Shown here in pieces: positions 23,288 through 35,200 of a DNA stretch of 64,000 nt. The stretch spans positions 30,021,351 to 30,085,350 of the forward strand of contig NC_077230.1 of NCBI RefSeq assembly GCF_027887165.1. The letters are read 5' to 3'. This DNA is from Monodelphis domestica. Taxonomy: Eukaryota; Chordata; Mammalia; Didelphimorphia; Didelphidae. Numbering within the stretch: the first letter of the stretch is position 1; every line of letters begins with the position of its first letter. The notes under the pieces were generated by a model. The model was not told the origin of the DNA and searched no databases. It saw only the letters and a list, made by a program, of their open reading frames with translations. The translations under genes and the position numbers were made by a program.

Positions 23288-23973
23288 AAAGGTAAATATG
23301 AAAGAAAGGGAAAAGGAGATAAATCTTATCTTTCTCTTTAAGTCAAACTCTCTTCTATAAGGAATACATTTACATCTAATTATATATATTAATATGTGGG
23401 GAAAATGTTTTGTGTAACTCTCATAAATTGTATCATCATAAGAGTAGTTAGAAGAAACATGCATAGGGAAAGATTGGGGAATTAAGAAGATTTGGGGAAA
23501 GTTGGGGCAAAAAAAGGAAAAGGGAGGGGGGAACCATGATAATACTAAGATTAACTTCAAGAAATAGGGGGGGAATCAATAGAATAAACTTTCCCATATA
23601 AAGATACACATGGGAAGGGGAGGGGAAGAACTCTCATATGAGAAGGAGAGGAAGAGAGCGTGAAGTGGAATTACTTAAACCTTACTCTCAGTGAAATCAA
23701 ATCTGAGAGGGAAGAACATCTAGATCCAGTGGGATCCTGAATTCTATCTTATCCATTAGGGCAAGAAAGAAAGGAAAATTAAGGAGGGGGAGGGGGGAGG
23801 GAGTACAAAAAGGGAGGGAAGGAGAGGGGGGAGGGGAAGGGAGCATAAAAAGGGAGGGGCTAGAAAGGGAAGCATCTCAAGGGAGGGGACTAGGGGGACT
23901 GACCTAAAGTAAATCACTGGTTCAAAAGGAGAAAGCTAAAGAAGAAAGGTCAGAACTAGGGGAAGACATCAAA
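23288..23973 (+). other. L1 inter-ORF spacer, 686 bp
   Basis: Non-coding between the ORF1 stop and the ORF2 start. The second half is strongly purine-rich (AGGGAGGGG-type runs at about 23785-23890). The L1 at 45.5-52.6 kb has a spacer of similar size (about 740 bp) that is CT-rich on the + strand, purine-rich on its own strand. Human L1 has only about 63 bp here, so a long spacer is a trait of this marsupial lineage. Confidence 0.8.
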
Positions 23974-25335
23974 ATGCCAGCGAATCCACAAATAACAATC
24001 ATAACTTTGAACGTGAATGGGATGAACTCACCCATAAAACGCAGACAAATAGCAGATTGGATTAGAACCCAAAACCCTACCATATGTTGTCTTCAAGAAA
24101 CACATATGAGACGGGTTGACACTCACAAGGTTAGAATTAAAGGTTGGAGTAAGACCTTTTGGTCCTCAACCGATAGAAAGAAGGCAGGAGTTGCAATCAT
24201 GATATCTGACAAAGCCAAAGTACAAATAGACCTGATCAAAAGGGACAGGGAAGGTAAATATATTCTGCTAAAAGGAAGTATAGACAATGAGGAAATATCA
24301 CTAATCAACATGTATGCACCAAATGGTATAGCATCCAAATTTTTAATAGAGAAACTAGGAGAATTGAAGGAGGAAATAGACAGTAAAACCATATTAGTGG
24401 GAGACTTGAACCAACCACTATCAAATTTAGATAAATCAAATCAAAAAATAAATAAGAAAGAGGTAAAAGAGGTGAATGAAATCTTAGAAAAATTAGAATT
24501 AATAGACATATGGAGAAAAATAAATAGGGACAAAAAAGAATACACCTTCTTTTCAGCACCACATGGCACATTCACAAAAATAGATCATACACTAGGTCAT
24601 AGAAACATGGCACTTAAATGCAGAAAAGCAGAAATATTAACTGCAGCCTTTTCAGATCACAAGGCAATTAAAATATTGATCGGCAAGGGTACATGGAGAC
24701 CCAAATCAAAAATTAATTGGAAATTAAATAACATGATACTCCAAAATCGGATAGTTAGAGAAGAAATCATAGAAACAATTAACAATTTCGTTGAAGAAAA
24801 TGACAACGGCGAAACATCCTTTCAAACCTTATGGGATGCAGCCAAGGCAGTACTTAGAGGAAAATTCATATCCCTGAGTGCATATATTAACAAATTAGGG
24901 AGGACAGAGACCAAGGAATTGGAAATGCAAATAAAAAAACTTGAGAATGAACAAATTAAAAACCCCCAGAAGAAAACCATACTAGAGATCCTAAAAATTA
25001 AGGGAGAAATTAATAAAATAGAAAGTGACAGAACTATTGAGCTAATAAACAAGACTAGAAGCTGGTACTTTGAAAAAACAGACAAAATAGACAAATTACT
25101 GGTCAGTCTAATTAAAAAAAGGAAAGAAGCAAGGCAAATTAACAGCATCAAGGATGAAAAGGGGGACCTCACCTCCAATGAAGAGGAAATTAAGGCAATC
25201 ATTAAAAACTACTTTGCCCAACTATATGGCAATAAACATACCAACCTAGGTGATATGGATGAATATTTACAAAAATATAAATTGCCTAGACTAACAGAAG
25301 AAGAAATAGATTTCTTAAATAATCCCATATCATAA
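23974..25335 (+). pseudogene. L1 ORF2p, endonuclease and start of RT, truncated
   Basis: 453 codons open from MPANPQITIITLNVNGMNSP. ORF2p nicks target DNA and reverse transcribes L1 RNA. The apurinic-type endonuclease domain (about residues 8-240) keeps its key blocks: LNVNG (Asn), CLQETHM (Glu), GDLNQPL in place of the usual GDFN-, and the SDHKA block with the catalytic His. A linker rich in Lys/Glu follows. The frame ends at TAA within [18 protein letters not shown], where a Glu codon is expected. Similarity continues past it through [13 protein letters not shown], the first RT block, until about 25478. The YADD-type RT site, the cysteine-rich end and the 3'UTR are absent, so it cannot be functional. 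Confidence 0.9.
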
Positions 25336-25479
25336 AAAGAAATCCAACAGGCCATCAAAGAACTTCCTAAGAAAAAATCCCCAGGGCCTGATGGAATCAC
25401 CAGTGAATTCTATCAAATATTCAAAGAAGAGCTAACTCCAATACTATATAAACTATTTGACATAATAAGCAAAGAGTGA

Positions 25480-28045
25480 CTGTAACAACAACATGAGAGC
25501 AAGCTGGATTTTTAGAAGTTTAATGATAATGTTTTTTTAAAAAAATTACCTTGCTTAAGGGGGAAATTTTTACAAAAGGAATTTCTAAATTAATAATTCT
25601 AAACTTTTCTCATTCAAAGATAAATTATCTTTCTAGTATTGGTTTTTTAGGGCATTTAATTTTCCAATTATGAAGCACCTTTAAGAAGATGGGTAGGAAT
25701 TCTTCAGGTGAGGTGTACAATGTGTTGAAGTTTAAAAATAATACAAAGATTTTATAATTTAGTATTATATCAAGGCAAAAATAAATATATTGTCTTTCTC
25801 CCTCCAAAATTTCTTTGTATGTTTTTCAGATTGTAAAATATATAGATATCATTAGCCCCCTTCACTTCCTCATCATAGGGTTATATATCAGGAATGTTTT
25901 TTGTTCCATCTTAATTATTTTGGATTTGTGTTCTTTTTCCCAAATGGGTATAATAACTAAAAGATTTACATAGCATATTTAGCTAGCTTCATCAAGGACA
26001 AGAAACACTTATTATAGCAAAAAAAAAGAAACTGAATTGTATTCTTCCAGATAATAGTAAATTATGATTTCACTTTTCAAAGTTTTGCTGAACCTATGAT
26101 CACTTTTATGTATTTCTTGAATTAATTGTAGATAATTTTTTTGTTTGCCTGTGGACAACCAAATTGTAGTTGTTTCAGCCAATGAGGAAAAGCAAATGGG
26201 TCCTCAAGGAAGTTCTGTTAGAACTATCATTATGATTTCAGCTTAGATTTCATGATTATCTCATGTTAACAAATGATAACTTTATTATTTGGAAGATTCA
26301 TTTCCAAAGGATTTGTTTAATTGAAGGTAATTGTTTGCTACTATGATGCCATCATGGCTTTCACAAGTATCCCATGCCAGTAAATACTAACTTTTTTATT
26401 ATAGGATGTTCATTTCCAAAGAATTTACTTAATTTTGTTAATTACCATAGCTCCACTATCCATATGTTTATTTGATTTCTTTTATTTATTTCTTTGTTAA
26501 TTTAGACTGAGGCTTCCTATTTTGCCCAGGATAGAAATGTATTAGTCACACTTGAGCCAGTTCCAGTTTTAAGCAGCTGTGAGTTTAACTTGCTTCCTTT
26601 TTTCCCCACCTGTGCTGGTTTCCTCTTTGTTAGGTAATCTAGTGACCCTCTACTCCTAGGGGTTCACAGTATTTGTGCTGGACTTTTTACAAATTTAGCT
26701 CTACTGCAGATCTGAACTTCTGAACCAAAATGATCTACCAGCCCCAGCCTCCCCCAGGAACTGTAGTAGAGTCATCTACCACCACATCAGGGCATCAAAC
26801 TTATCTCTAGCTTTTTTGAAATCTGCTTAAATTTTCAAATAGAGCCATTGAAAGAAATTCAGTATAGCATTATCTCTTCTTAAATTCTTAAAACAGAGCT
26901 ATAAAGTTGTAATAAAGTCATTCTAACTTTTAAAATAAAGTCCTTACATACATAGGAAATGATCTATTTCATAACAGTTACATTCTAGATATTGTACTTG
27001 CCTCAGTTTGCAAAAGAATTGAGAAAACAAGTAAATGTGAAGAGGAGTAGGATGGACATATTCTGATGTATGTGCTTGATGCTGCTGTTATAAATAAAAA
27101 TTAATTTTGGAGGCATATGACTGGATTTATAAGCATTTGTTAGTAAAAAGAGAAATTGAGTTTCAGTCTTTCTAATAGATCCCCTGCTCCAGCCTCCTTG
27201 GTTCCCTTCACAGGGCAGCTTGCCAAAGATGGCCAGATAAGAGGGCTCTGGGAGAGAGAGCCTGCCCAGAGAGAACTACCTCAGAGACCCATTCAAAAGC
27301 TAAGAGGCTGACTGTGCTTCCAGGGTAGGCTTTTCAAACCCAAGCTCCTCCTTCAGATCCTTCCCTTGACCAATGGTTTTCAAATCTCATGCCATCTTCC
27401 CTTGTCTCTGCTGCCCCAGGAACCCTGTGTCAGGCCACCGGACACATGACTCTGATTCCTATATTGAGGTGCACATTGGGGTCCACAGGATCAAAGCTGG
27501 GATGGAGGTCCCCTAAATATTTACTTCCCTCACTGCAAAGTATTAGGTAGGCAATGTTAGCCCAGAATATGTTAATATCTATTTAATCAAGAATTCTTGC
27601 AGGAGTAAATTTTTGTGTTTTACTTAAACAGCAATGAAATAGAAATTTGTCCATGAGAAGAGAAATATTATGATAGGCACAAATGACAGCTAAGACAAAA
27701 CAAAAGTAGTTAACCTGTAAAAAAGTCAAAACAGATGTACCAGAGAATGGATGGATCAAAAAATGAGGCCCAATGGGGCAGTCACGGATAAGACAATAGC
27801 CAACAAACCCACAACCCTTTATTTCAGATGTGGAAGCCAGCTGATTTTAGGATTTTGACAAATGTGCTCATAAGAGAATTTATTTTATCCTAAAATGTAA
27901 AGCTAAAAAGCATTTTGCATAGTGGCATAATTATTTAAGTGAATGTAGTTCTATCATGATAGGACAATACGAGACCTTACTTGATTTTTTGGAGCTGAAA
28001 AGCAGCATAGCTGCTGTGTTGCTAAGCATAACAAATCTCTAGAAA
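25480..28045. other. Unique DNA with a weak internal duplication
   Basis: No recognised gene. About 26235-26335 and 26350-26450 are diverged tandem copies (shared blocks 'tcatttccaaa(g)gattt..ttaatt' and 'ctcatg/cccatg'). A G/C-richer section at about 26560-26800 and 27180-27520 may be an old repeat of unknown family. Confidence 0.4.
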
Positions 28046-28195
28046 CAGTGTTGCACAGCAAATAGAGAGCAGCAAACCTTAGGAGCTGGAAAAACGTGAG
28101 TTCAAATCCTAAATGTTCTGTGTTAATTTCATGACTGTGGACAATAATTTACTCTCAATCTCTTACTGCCATAAGTAACTCACAAAATTATTATG
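28045..28195 (+). mobile_element. MIR-like SINE fragment
   Basis: Order 'agcaaaccttaggagctggaaaaacgtgagttcaaatcctaaatg...catgactgtggacaataatttact' follows the MIR pattern 'gagacctgagttcaaatcctgcctcagac...tgaccctgggcaagtcactt'. Heavily diverged. Confidence 0.5.
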
Positions 28196-28744
28196 AATTT
28201 ACACAAAATTCCAGTCTGAATGGAGGGAGTTTCCTAATCTGATGAAAGCACATATCCGGAACCAGCCTTTCCCCAGTAAAAAAATTCTGTAAGATCAAGT
28301 ATCTAACATCACATTTTAGGATAACATATCAAGTCCTATTTATGAAGTGTTTTAGAAGTGTATCTTCTTTTCTTAGCTAATTATTTTTATCACATCATTT
28401 TTCTTTATAGAAGCACCCGTCTTCTGAATCCAGAATGGAAAGTTCTTATAATTACTAAAATTAGCTCCCAAAGAATGTGATGTTTACTCACAACATCTTT
28501 TATACCAAATGTATGGAAAGTTTGGCTTTATGTTTTATTCACTGACATGCTATCTTTTAGTGTAGGCTATTTTTTGCATGTACTTGAGAATATGTGAGGC
28601 TAAAAGAAATGTACCCAGAAAACACTTCTACTATAATTATGCTCAAGACTATGATTTGGCTGAGATTAAAATTCTGGATAGGAAAGTTAACTTGTTTAAT
28701 AGGGATACTTGCTAGGTAGATTATATTGAAAACAAGCAAAGCAG

Positions 28745-29770
28745 AGTTATGTGCTTGCCCCCATGCTTTTTAGCATGATGTTCTCAATGATGTCAAAAGT
28801 CTTCAATCAGGACTAAAACACAATAAGGTCAGCTACTGCACTGACATTAAATTATTTAATTTAAAAAGGACAGGAGACACAATTAAAGTGGAGGGAGAGG
28901 TAGTGGATGACTTTTTGTTTGCAGATGATCATGCAATTAACACAGCTCTGAGGCTGGGATGCAGAGTATTGTTCAATTCTCTGCTACTTCTGATAATTTG
29001 GGTCTGACAATACCAAGAAGAGAGGTTCTTCACCAGCCAACAGAATCAAATATGGAACCATCAGTTACAGCAAATGAAGAAATTTGGAATGTTGTGGACA
29101 AATTCACTTACCTTAACAGCATATTTTTCAGGGATGTCTACATAGATGATAAGGGTGAGAAGAGGTATCAAATTAGAGTACTAAGCTAACAAAGCCTTGG
29201 TGCTGATCTCATTGATGTATGCCTGTGAAACTTAAATTAGACATCAGCTGCATGCCAGGTGATTGAATGTTTCTATCTGAATTGTCTTAGGAAGATTCTG
29301 AAGATGACCTCACAAGATAAGATAGGTCTTTTCTCAAGCTAATCTGCCAAGCATTTAAATTCTGCTCCAGAGAGCACAAATCTGATGGGCTGGTCACATT
29401 GTTAAAATGCCACATGTACATTTGTTTCCAAGACTATTTTGCAGAGAACTCACACAGGACAAGTGCTCTCACAGGTTTCAGAAGAAATGATACACATACT
29501 CTCTTGAGTATCTCTGAGGAACTTTGGTTTAGATTAGGAGACATGGGAGAGACTGGCATAGGAATATCCATCATGACATGACTACATCAAAGAAGGCACT
29601 GTGGTCTATGAGCAATGCATAATTCCCACAGCTCAAAAGAAATGGGAGATGTGCAGATTTTGAGACATCTCTCTCCCAAATGTTCACACAAACCATTTAT
29701 ACAGGACTGATGCTACAGACAAACTCACATTTATCTACTCAGCCACATTGATACGTAATGAATATCAGTC
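28745..29770 (+). mobile_element. RTE-type LINE remnant, RT C-terminal half
   Basis: The open frame at 28959-29189 reads 'FSATSDNLGLTIPRREVLHQP' and 'VVDKFTYLNSIFFRDVYIDDKG'. It resembles the post-catalytic part of RTE-like RTs, where 'FGLxINxxKTxVxxQP' and 'VDxFTYLGS' are standard. Just upstream (about 28897-28940) another frame gives 'DDFLFADDHA', the RT catalytic FADD block. Downstream, near 29280-29410, come 'FYLNCLRKILKMTSQDKI' and 'WAGHIVKMP', the usual C-terminal order. At least three frames are used, with stops between. The frame at 29399-29581 is part of the same remnant. Old, dead copy; clade assignment is by motif order only. Confidence 0.75.
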
Positions 29771-29969
29771 CCAACATAATGTTGTCATTTTGAATCTCTT
29801 TCAGGAGAAAGGACAACAAGCAATTAATTAATATTGAAACATGTATTAAATGAACATTGATAAGTTATAGCAGAAAGAGCATTTTTTGAAAAATAACAGA
29901 CTTGGAATTTACAGTTCTAAGAACTGCTTTAAAAAAAAAGTTGATGAGGATGGTTATATCTAGTACAAA

Positions 29970-30126
29970 GTATACTGTGCAGTGGATAGATGACTAAAAC
30001 TGGAATCAGAAAAAATTGAGGTCAAATTCATACTCACATTTTTTAATAGCTTTACAATATCAGGGAAGTTACTTAAGTTGTGTTTGCATCAGTTTCCTCA
30101 GTTATGAAAGAGATCATAACAACAAC
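29970..30126 (+). mobile_element. MIR-like SINE, left part (split by provirus)
   Basis: 'gtgcagtggatagatgactaaaactggaatcagaaaaaattgaggtcaaattc...atcagtttcctcagttatgaaagagatcataacaac' is the first two thirds of a MIR-type SINE. Its remaining third resumes at 37858, on the other side of the provirus. Confidence 0.8.
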
Positions 30127-30549
30127 TGTTAGTGTCCAGGTATTTGCCCACCACCAAGGAAGACCCGTTGACAATGCAATCAGGCAAAAGGGCCGTTTAT
30201 TGTACTGGTGCGCACCAGTGGAAACTCTGCCAAAAGAGTTCTGAGTTCCCTCCTTAAGGCTGGGCCTTAAGTATCTTTCAGCATGTAGGCTTCCCTCCCC
30301 CCTTCAGTCTTTCATCTGTTACACACCATTGCTGCTGGCATGTATGGCTCCCTTCAGCCCTTATCTGTTACATACTATTCTTGGAACCTTGGCATTTTTA
30401 TGTTATTGGGGTTTTCCCAGCCTCGAAGGTTTTATCTGTTCCCCTCTGCAGCTGGGGCCTTGGCATATTTGTAGTTCTGAACTTCCAAGGCCAGGCAGCT
30501 CCTAGCTGAACTTCCAAGGATGGGTAATTTCCAGCTCAGACTTCCTTCA
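30127..30549 (-). repeat. Provirus 3' LTR (left in window)
   Basis: Bounded by TG and CA, 423 bp. On the minus strand AATAAA (complement of TTTATT near 30198) is the likely polyadenylation signal, with R/U5 to its right in element sense. Pairs with the LTR at 37428-37853. Confidence 0.92.
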
Positions 30550-30568
30550 TTTCTGACTTCTTTTTCTC

Positions 30569-30862
30569 TTAGGGGGCAGAGGGAAGGCCTGCCCACTGAG
30601 GCAGCTTGTAGTTCCCAGCCCGGAGCTCACTAATGGCTAGGGGTTGGTGCTGTTGTCGGAGGGCCAATACCTGGATGGCATCCAGCCAGTTTTTCATGAA
30701 CCAAACAAGGCAGTTGAAAATGTAGGGGCCAATTGTTAAAAGTAGGATTAAGATGAAAAGGGGCCCTATAAGGGATGTGATTGGGTAGTGAGCTAGGGAG
30801 AAGAATTGAAAGGGTGGGTGTACTAGGGGCTGGCAGCTTCTCTCTCCTATGTGTGGTGTCAT
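30569..30862 (-). pseudogene. Provirus env remnant, transmembrane end (fossil)
   Basis: A short piece of envelope next to the 3' LTR. It shows a long hydrophobic span of the type SLIGPLFILILLLTIGPYIF followed by a short cytoplasmic tail with VQALxLxQQ-like spacing, which is characteristic of gammaretroviral TM subunits. It lies exactly where env should end. Only a fragment survives; treated as a fossil. Confidence 0.7.
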
Positions 30863-30989
30863 GTGTTCTTTTTGCTAGCTGTCTCCCCACTGCTTCTGGT
30901 AAGTGAGTCCTGCCATCTGGCAGGCCCAGCCATCCATAGGGGAACCACACAGCCTCCCAGAGGGCCAGAATCTGAGGCCCCACCTGGTT

Positions 30990-32156
30990 CAGTGCCCCCT
31001 GCCATCCTATCCCCTCCTCTCTCCAAGTATCTAAGGGAAAAAGGGCAATGGTCCAAATATTCTGTAGTTTCTTCAGTGCTGAGAATGGGTGTATAGCTGT
31101 CCCTACCTATGGTCAGGAGAGAGGGAGAGGGGAATAAGAGGGGGAGGGAAAGGCTGCAGACACAGTGTCTTTAGGGGAATGCCCCCAGTGAATTCCAGGG
31201 TCTCAGGTCAGTGGAGAACTGCTTGGAGATCTGAAGGGTGTCCAGCTACCACTTCCCCAACAGGCAGACAGGTCACAAGGGGGAGAGTTAGCCTCCAAGA
31301 TAGAAGTGTACTGGGGAAAATACTAGAACAGCAGATAGGAACAGAACATTAGTACACAGTAATTGGCATCACACATTTGCATTTGGGTATCTTAACCAAC
31401 AGACTTCATCTTCAGAAATCATCTTCTGACAGGAACAGATCCCTTTAGGAAAATCGGATTCCCAAGTTATTAGCAGAGCTGGTATGTGATGTATCTGTTA
31501 AAGAATATCCCTTTGCAAAGTACACATTAACTAGAAAATCAATAAACACTGGAGTAACAATATCTTACAGATGTATTTCCTTATCCCAGAGGCTGGGGAA
31601 ATTCAAGAAACTTTGAGCTATATTTCCAAGCTCAAGAACCAAACTTCAACTATGGTAAATTAAGGCTACAAGTTCAAGCCATCTAGGAATAAACTTCACC
31701 TGCTTCTCAAAGCATGTTCCTAACAATTTGAGAATTCCTAATTATTAGGGTTGTTTGAGGAAATGGAAACTTTAATATCACAATTTGCATTATGTGCTGA
31801 TCATGGGATATTGTCACCAAGGAAAATATTTCCTCAGGCCCCAAAGGACCCAGTAAGTGGCTTCACATGCAGGTAATTAACAGCCTAGATGTTCAGAAGA
31901 GGTCAATTTCCAGCTGAGACCAGAACACGCCTCTGTAACCATTCCAGGACATTCTCTGTCTGTGATGTACTTTGTCACTATTAAATCCCAGAAGCCTTCT
32001 TTTGCTTTAAAAGACAAGTCTCACCCATTTCAGCTGAGAGAAACTCTGCTTATCAGCAGTCCAGAAACAACTCTCCATACCCCCCAAACAAACCTTTGAT
32101 ATCCCTACAAGGCTGATCACTCAATTATTTTCATGTATTTTTGTCAATAATATACA

Positions 32157-32254
<98 letters not shown>

Positions 32255-35200
32255 ACACACACAAAATCTGAAATAAAGAACATGAGTGCTGAATTAAGTA
32301 GTTCCATAGTAATATAAATCAGAGCTGTATCATCTCCTGGACCTAGGCCATCTGAAAGACTATGACAAGGTCATGCAACAATGTGACAAGGAAATCACTT
32401 TAAAAGACTGATATATATTAATTTAAGGTCACCAAGGAATTCAGCTATGTAATTCCTAAATGAAAACTCAAGTCAGCAGTCAACCTTTTATGGAGTTTAA
32501 TTACACAAAGAAAAGAGATCAGTCCCTATCACTCATGTGACTAAAATGGAGAAACAGTCTCAGGGGCCTCCACCTCCAACCTCCTTCAGAGCAAGCTTCT
32601 CAGAGCACAACCTCTCAAAGCAAAACCTCTCCAACCACCTCCAGTCCTCAGACTCCGCTATCTTTAAGGAAACCATCTAAGTTCCCTCCCCTCAGTTTTC
32701 ACATCTACCAATCACTGTCCATGTCTTCCCTGTGCCAATGGTGGCTCTAGCTTAACCCAGGACCTCCCAGAGGTCTGCCCCTTTGCACATGTCTGTTGAA
32801 GGTCATGTTCTCAAATAATTAAATTTTGATCTATGCTGCAGCCCTTCCTAAATCCTGTTAGGACTGAGTAGGGTGGAGATTGTAAGTTCCAAGACCTGGT
32901 TCTGTCATTCCAAGTATCTCTATTGTATCAATTCTAAAATCAATCATGACTCAAAGAACTTCCTGTTCTATGCTTAAGTATAGGTCAAAGCCCTTTCCAT
33001 TGTTCAGCAAAAGGTTTCTGTCCTAAAGTAATCTTAAGTAGGGAGGAGAAGGACCCTCCCATGCCAAGGGGGGTTCACATTCCAATAGACTATCAGTAGG
33101 AAATTTTTCAAGTATGAAATTTCCCAATGGTGAAATTTCCAACATTTATAAGTCTAAGAAATTTTAAGGTTTATAGGAATCACTTCAGGGTAACTGTCCA
33201 GAGAAATTAAAGAATCATGTGTGGTTTTCCCACAACACATACATTACTTTTATATATTATCCCTAAGTTAAAGATCCAATTATGAGAGCAGAACATTCAT
33301 CTGTTCTCTTTCACCTTCTCTCTCCCTCTCTGTCTCTTTCTCTTTCTTCCTTTAAAACCTGCTGTTTAAAAAGCAGAACACCACTTCAATTCTTCCTTTA
33401 CAAACCCACATACTAAAGCTTTATGGACTTTAGATCAAAGTCCCTTTCTTCTGAATTCAACCCAACATACCTCCCCACTTTCTCTAACATGCTTTTACCA
33501 TCATAAGTCAAACAACTATCCCCCTGGTATCACTTCAATTGCTAATCAGTAACCCAAAAGAATACTGATTTAAAAGATTACATCATTGAAACACTATCTG
33601 TAGCATAGTGCTCATCCATTATAAATATCAGTTCATAGTACAAATTGGTAAACTGAGGTAACCACTGAGTATTGAACAAAATTTATGGCACAGGTTTACA
33701 ATGAGCTTTTTTTCACATTTAAACAATACTTAAATATATATTTTAGCAGCAACTCACACAATAATCATAAAATTCTGAGCAAGCATTTTCCACATATATG
33801 CCATTGTTAACACCCTACCCACTCTTTGGCTATTGTTTTCCACAAGGAAATTTATACAGATCAAAAATGTAATCAGAATATCAACCAACAAATCCCCAGA
33901 ATTTGTATGTGGTAACTTATCAATTACATATCACTCAACTCATTTTATCATTCTGGACCTGGAATGTTTGTATTAAGATTCCACAGCTTCAAACAAGCAT
34001 TTTGGTCAGACAGAACTGGCAATATTTGCTTGCTTGAGCACCTTAAAACCTCCAAAAAATACAATTAAAACATACTCATCTTTAAGTTCTTTCACACAGT
34101 GATTGTCAAAATTTTTAGATCCCTATTTCAGTCCCTAAGTATCAGTGTGGAACAATTATAAGCACTCCTTTCTCCTTCCTGCGTGCCAGGAAGGGGTTAA
34201 TAGCTTCTGAGCAATTTTATCCTAAGGCTGCTGGCCTTGACTTAGATTTTATTACTTAGCAACCTTGGCCCATCCTTCTTTAACCAATGAGCATACTATA
34301 ATGTAAAGTTTGAACGTATCAAATCCCCTTCATATTAATGTACTCTTAGTGGATCTCAGTTTGAATTCCAAACTTCCAAATAACTCTGATTAAGTCTGGT
34401 AGCAATGTTTCAGTGTAACCAAACCAAAGTGCAAAGCATTTACCTGTACTTCTCTCAAACCTGTCTAAAGTAGAATAGAACCTCCAGTTTAGTTTTTTTC
34501 TAGCTCAAAACATTGCTACATTCCTAATCTAAGTCCATCAACATTATTCCAATTTATATTTGTTGTATATTGCACACTAGAATTCATAATATTAGTTAGT
34601 ATCTCTGTTACTCTTATGGAAGTGGAACAAATCCAGACATCCCAAGTTCAATTATTAACTTATATAGATAGGTTATAAGATATAAAGTTATTTCCTTTAA
34701 CATGTACTTAATCACTTTTCCTAGTTAGCTACATGTTACCTGGCATTCAAGCCTGACCTCTTTGATATATCTGAAGCTAGACTGTATTTAATCTTCATGA
34801 AAAGCCCTCCCGATTTCAGGGCTGGTTAAATTTGTCTTGTCAAGGGCATACAGGTTGTATGTCATATACCCTTAACCTATTTAGGTGAAAAACTTAATTC
34901 TCTTTATAATATAAATGCATAGATATTTAGCATTCATTCAGCATTAATAATTTCCAACATTTGGCATCTGAATACATACATGTTCATCTCTAGATTACAA
35001 ATTCCTTCCTATGCATTTTGCACATTTAAAAACAATTCATATAACCTTGATCAAAGACAACATTGTTTAAAATTTTCCTCTTTTGTAAAATATCAATTCT
35101 TAGCACTTATCTCATTAATCCCATGCACAGATTAACCACTTTAAAAACTTCTTGTGTGTCATATAATTTCTTGCTGCTAGTTCTGACAGTACATACATTA

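Larger units (their letters stand above)
21655..25478 (+). mobile_element. L1 with complete 5' half, missing its 3' half
   Basis: Begins with GGGACTTCCGGGTAAACATGG, a close relative of the start of the full-length L1 at 52.6 kb (GGGACTTCCGGTCAAGATGG). It contains a 5'UTR (21655-22306), a fully open ORF1, a 686-bp spacer, and ORF2 through the endonuclease into the beginning of the reverse transcriptase. L1 similarity stops at about 25478 ('aataagcaaagag'). There is no poly(A) tail, 3'UTR or evident target duplication. LINEs normally lose their 5' end, so loss of the 3' half implies a later deletion or rearrangement, or an atypical insertion. Low decay suggests it is fairly young. Confidence 0.9.

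Noticed and set aside
21655-25478. The + strand L1 as a possibly active element
   Set aside because: ORF1 is open, but ORF2 has a stop before the RT blocks and the RT active site, C-terminus and 3'UTR are absent.
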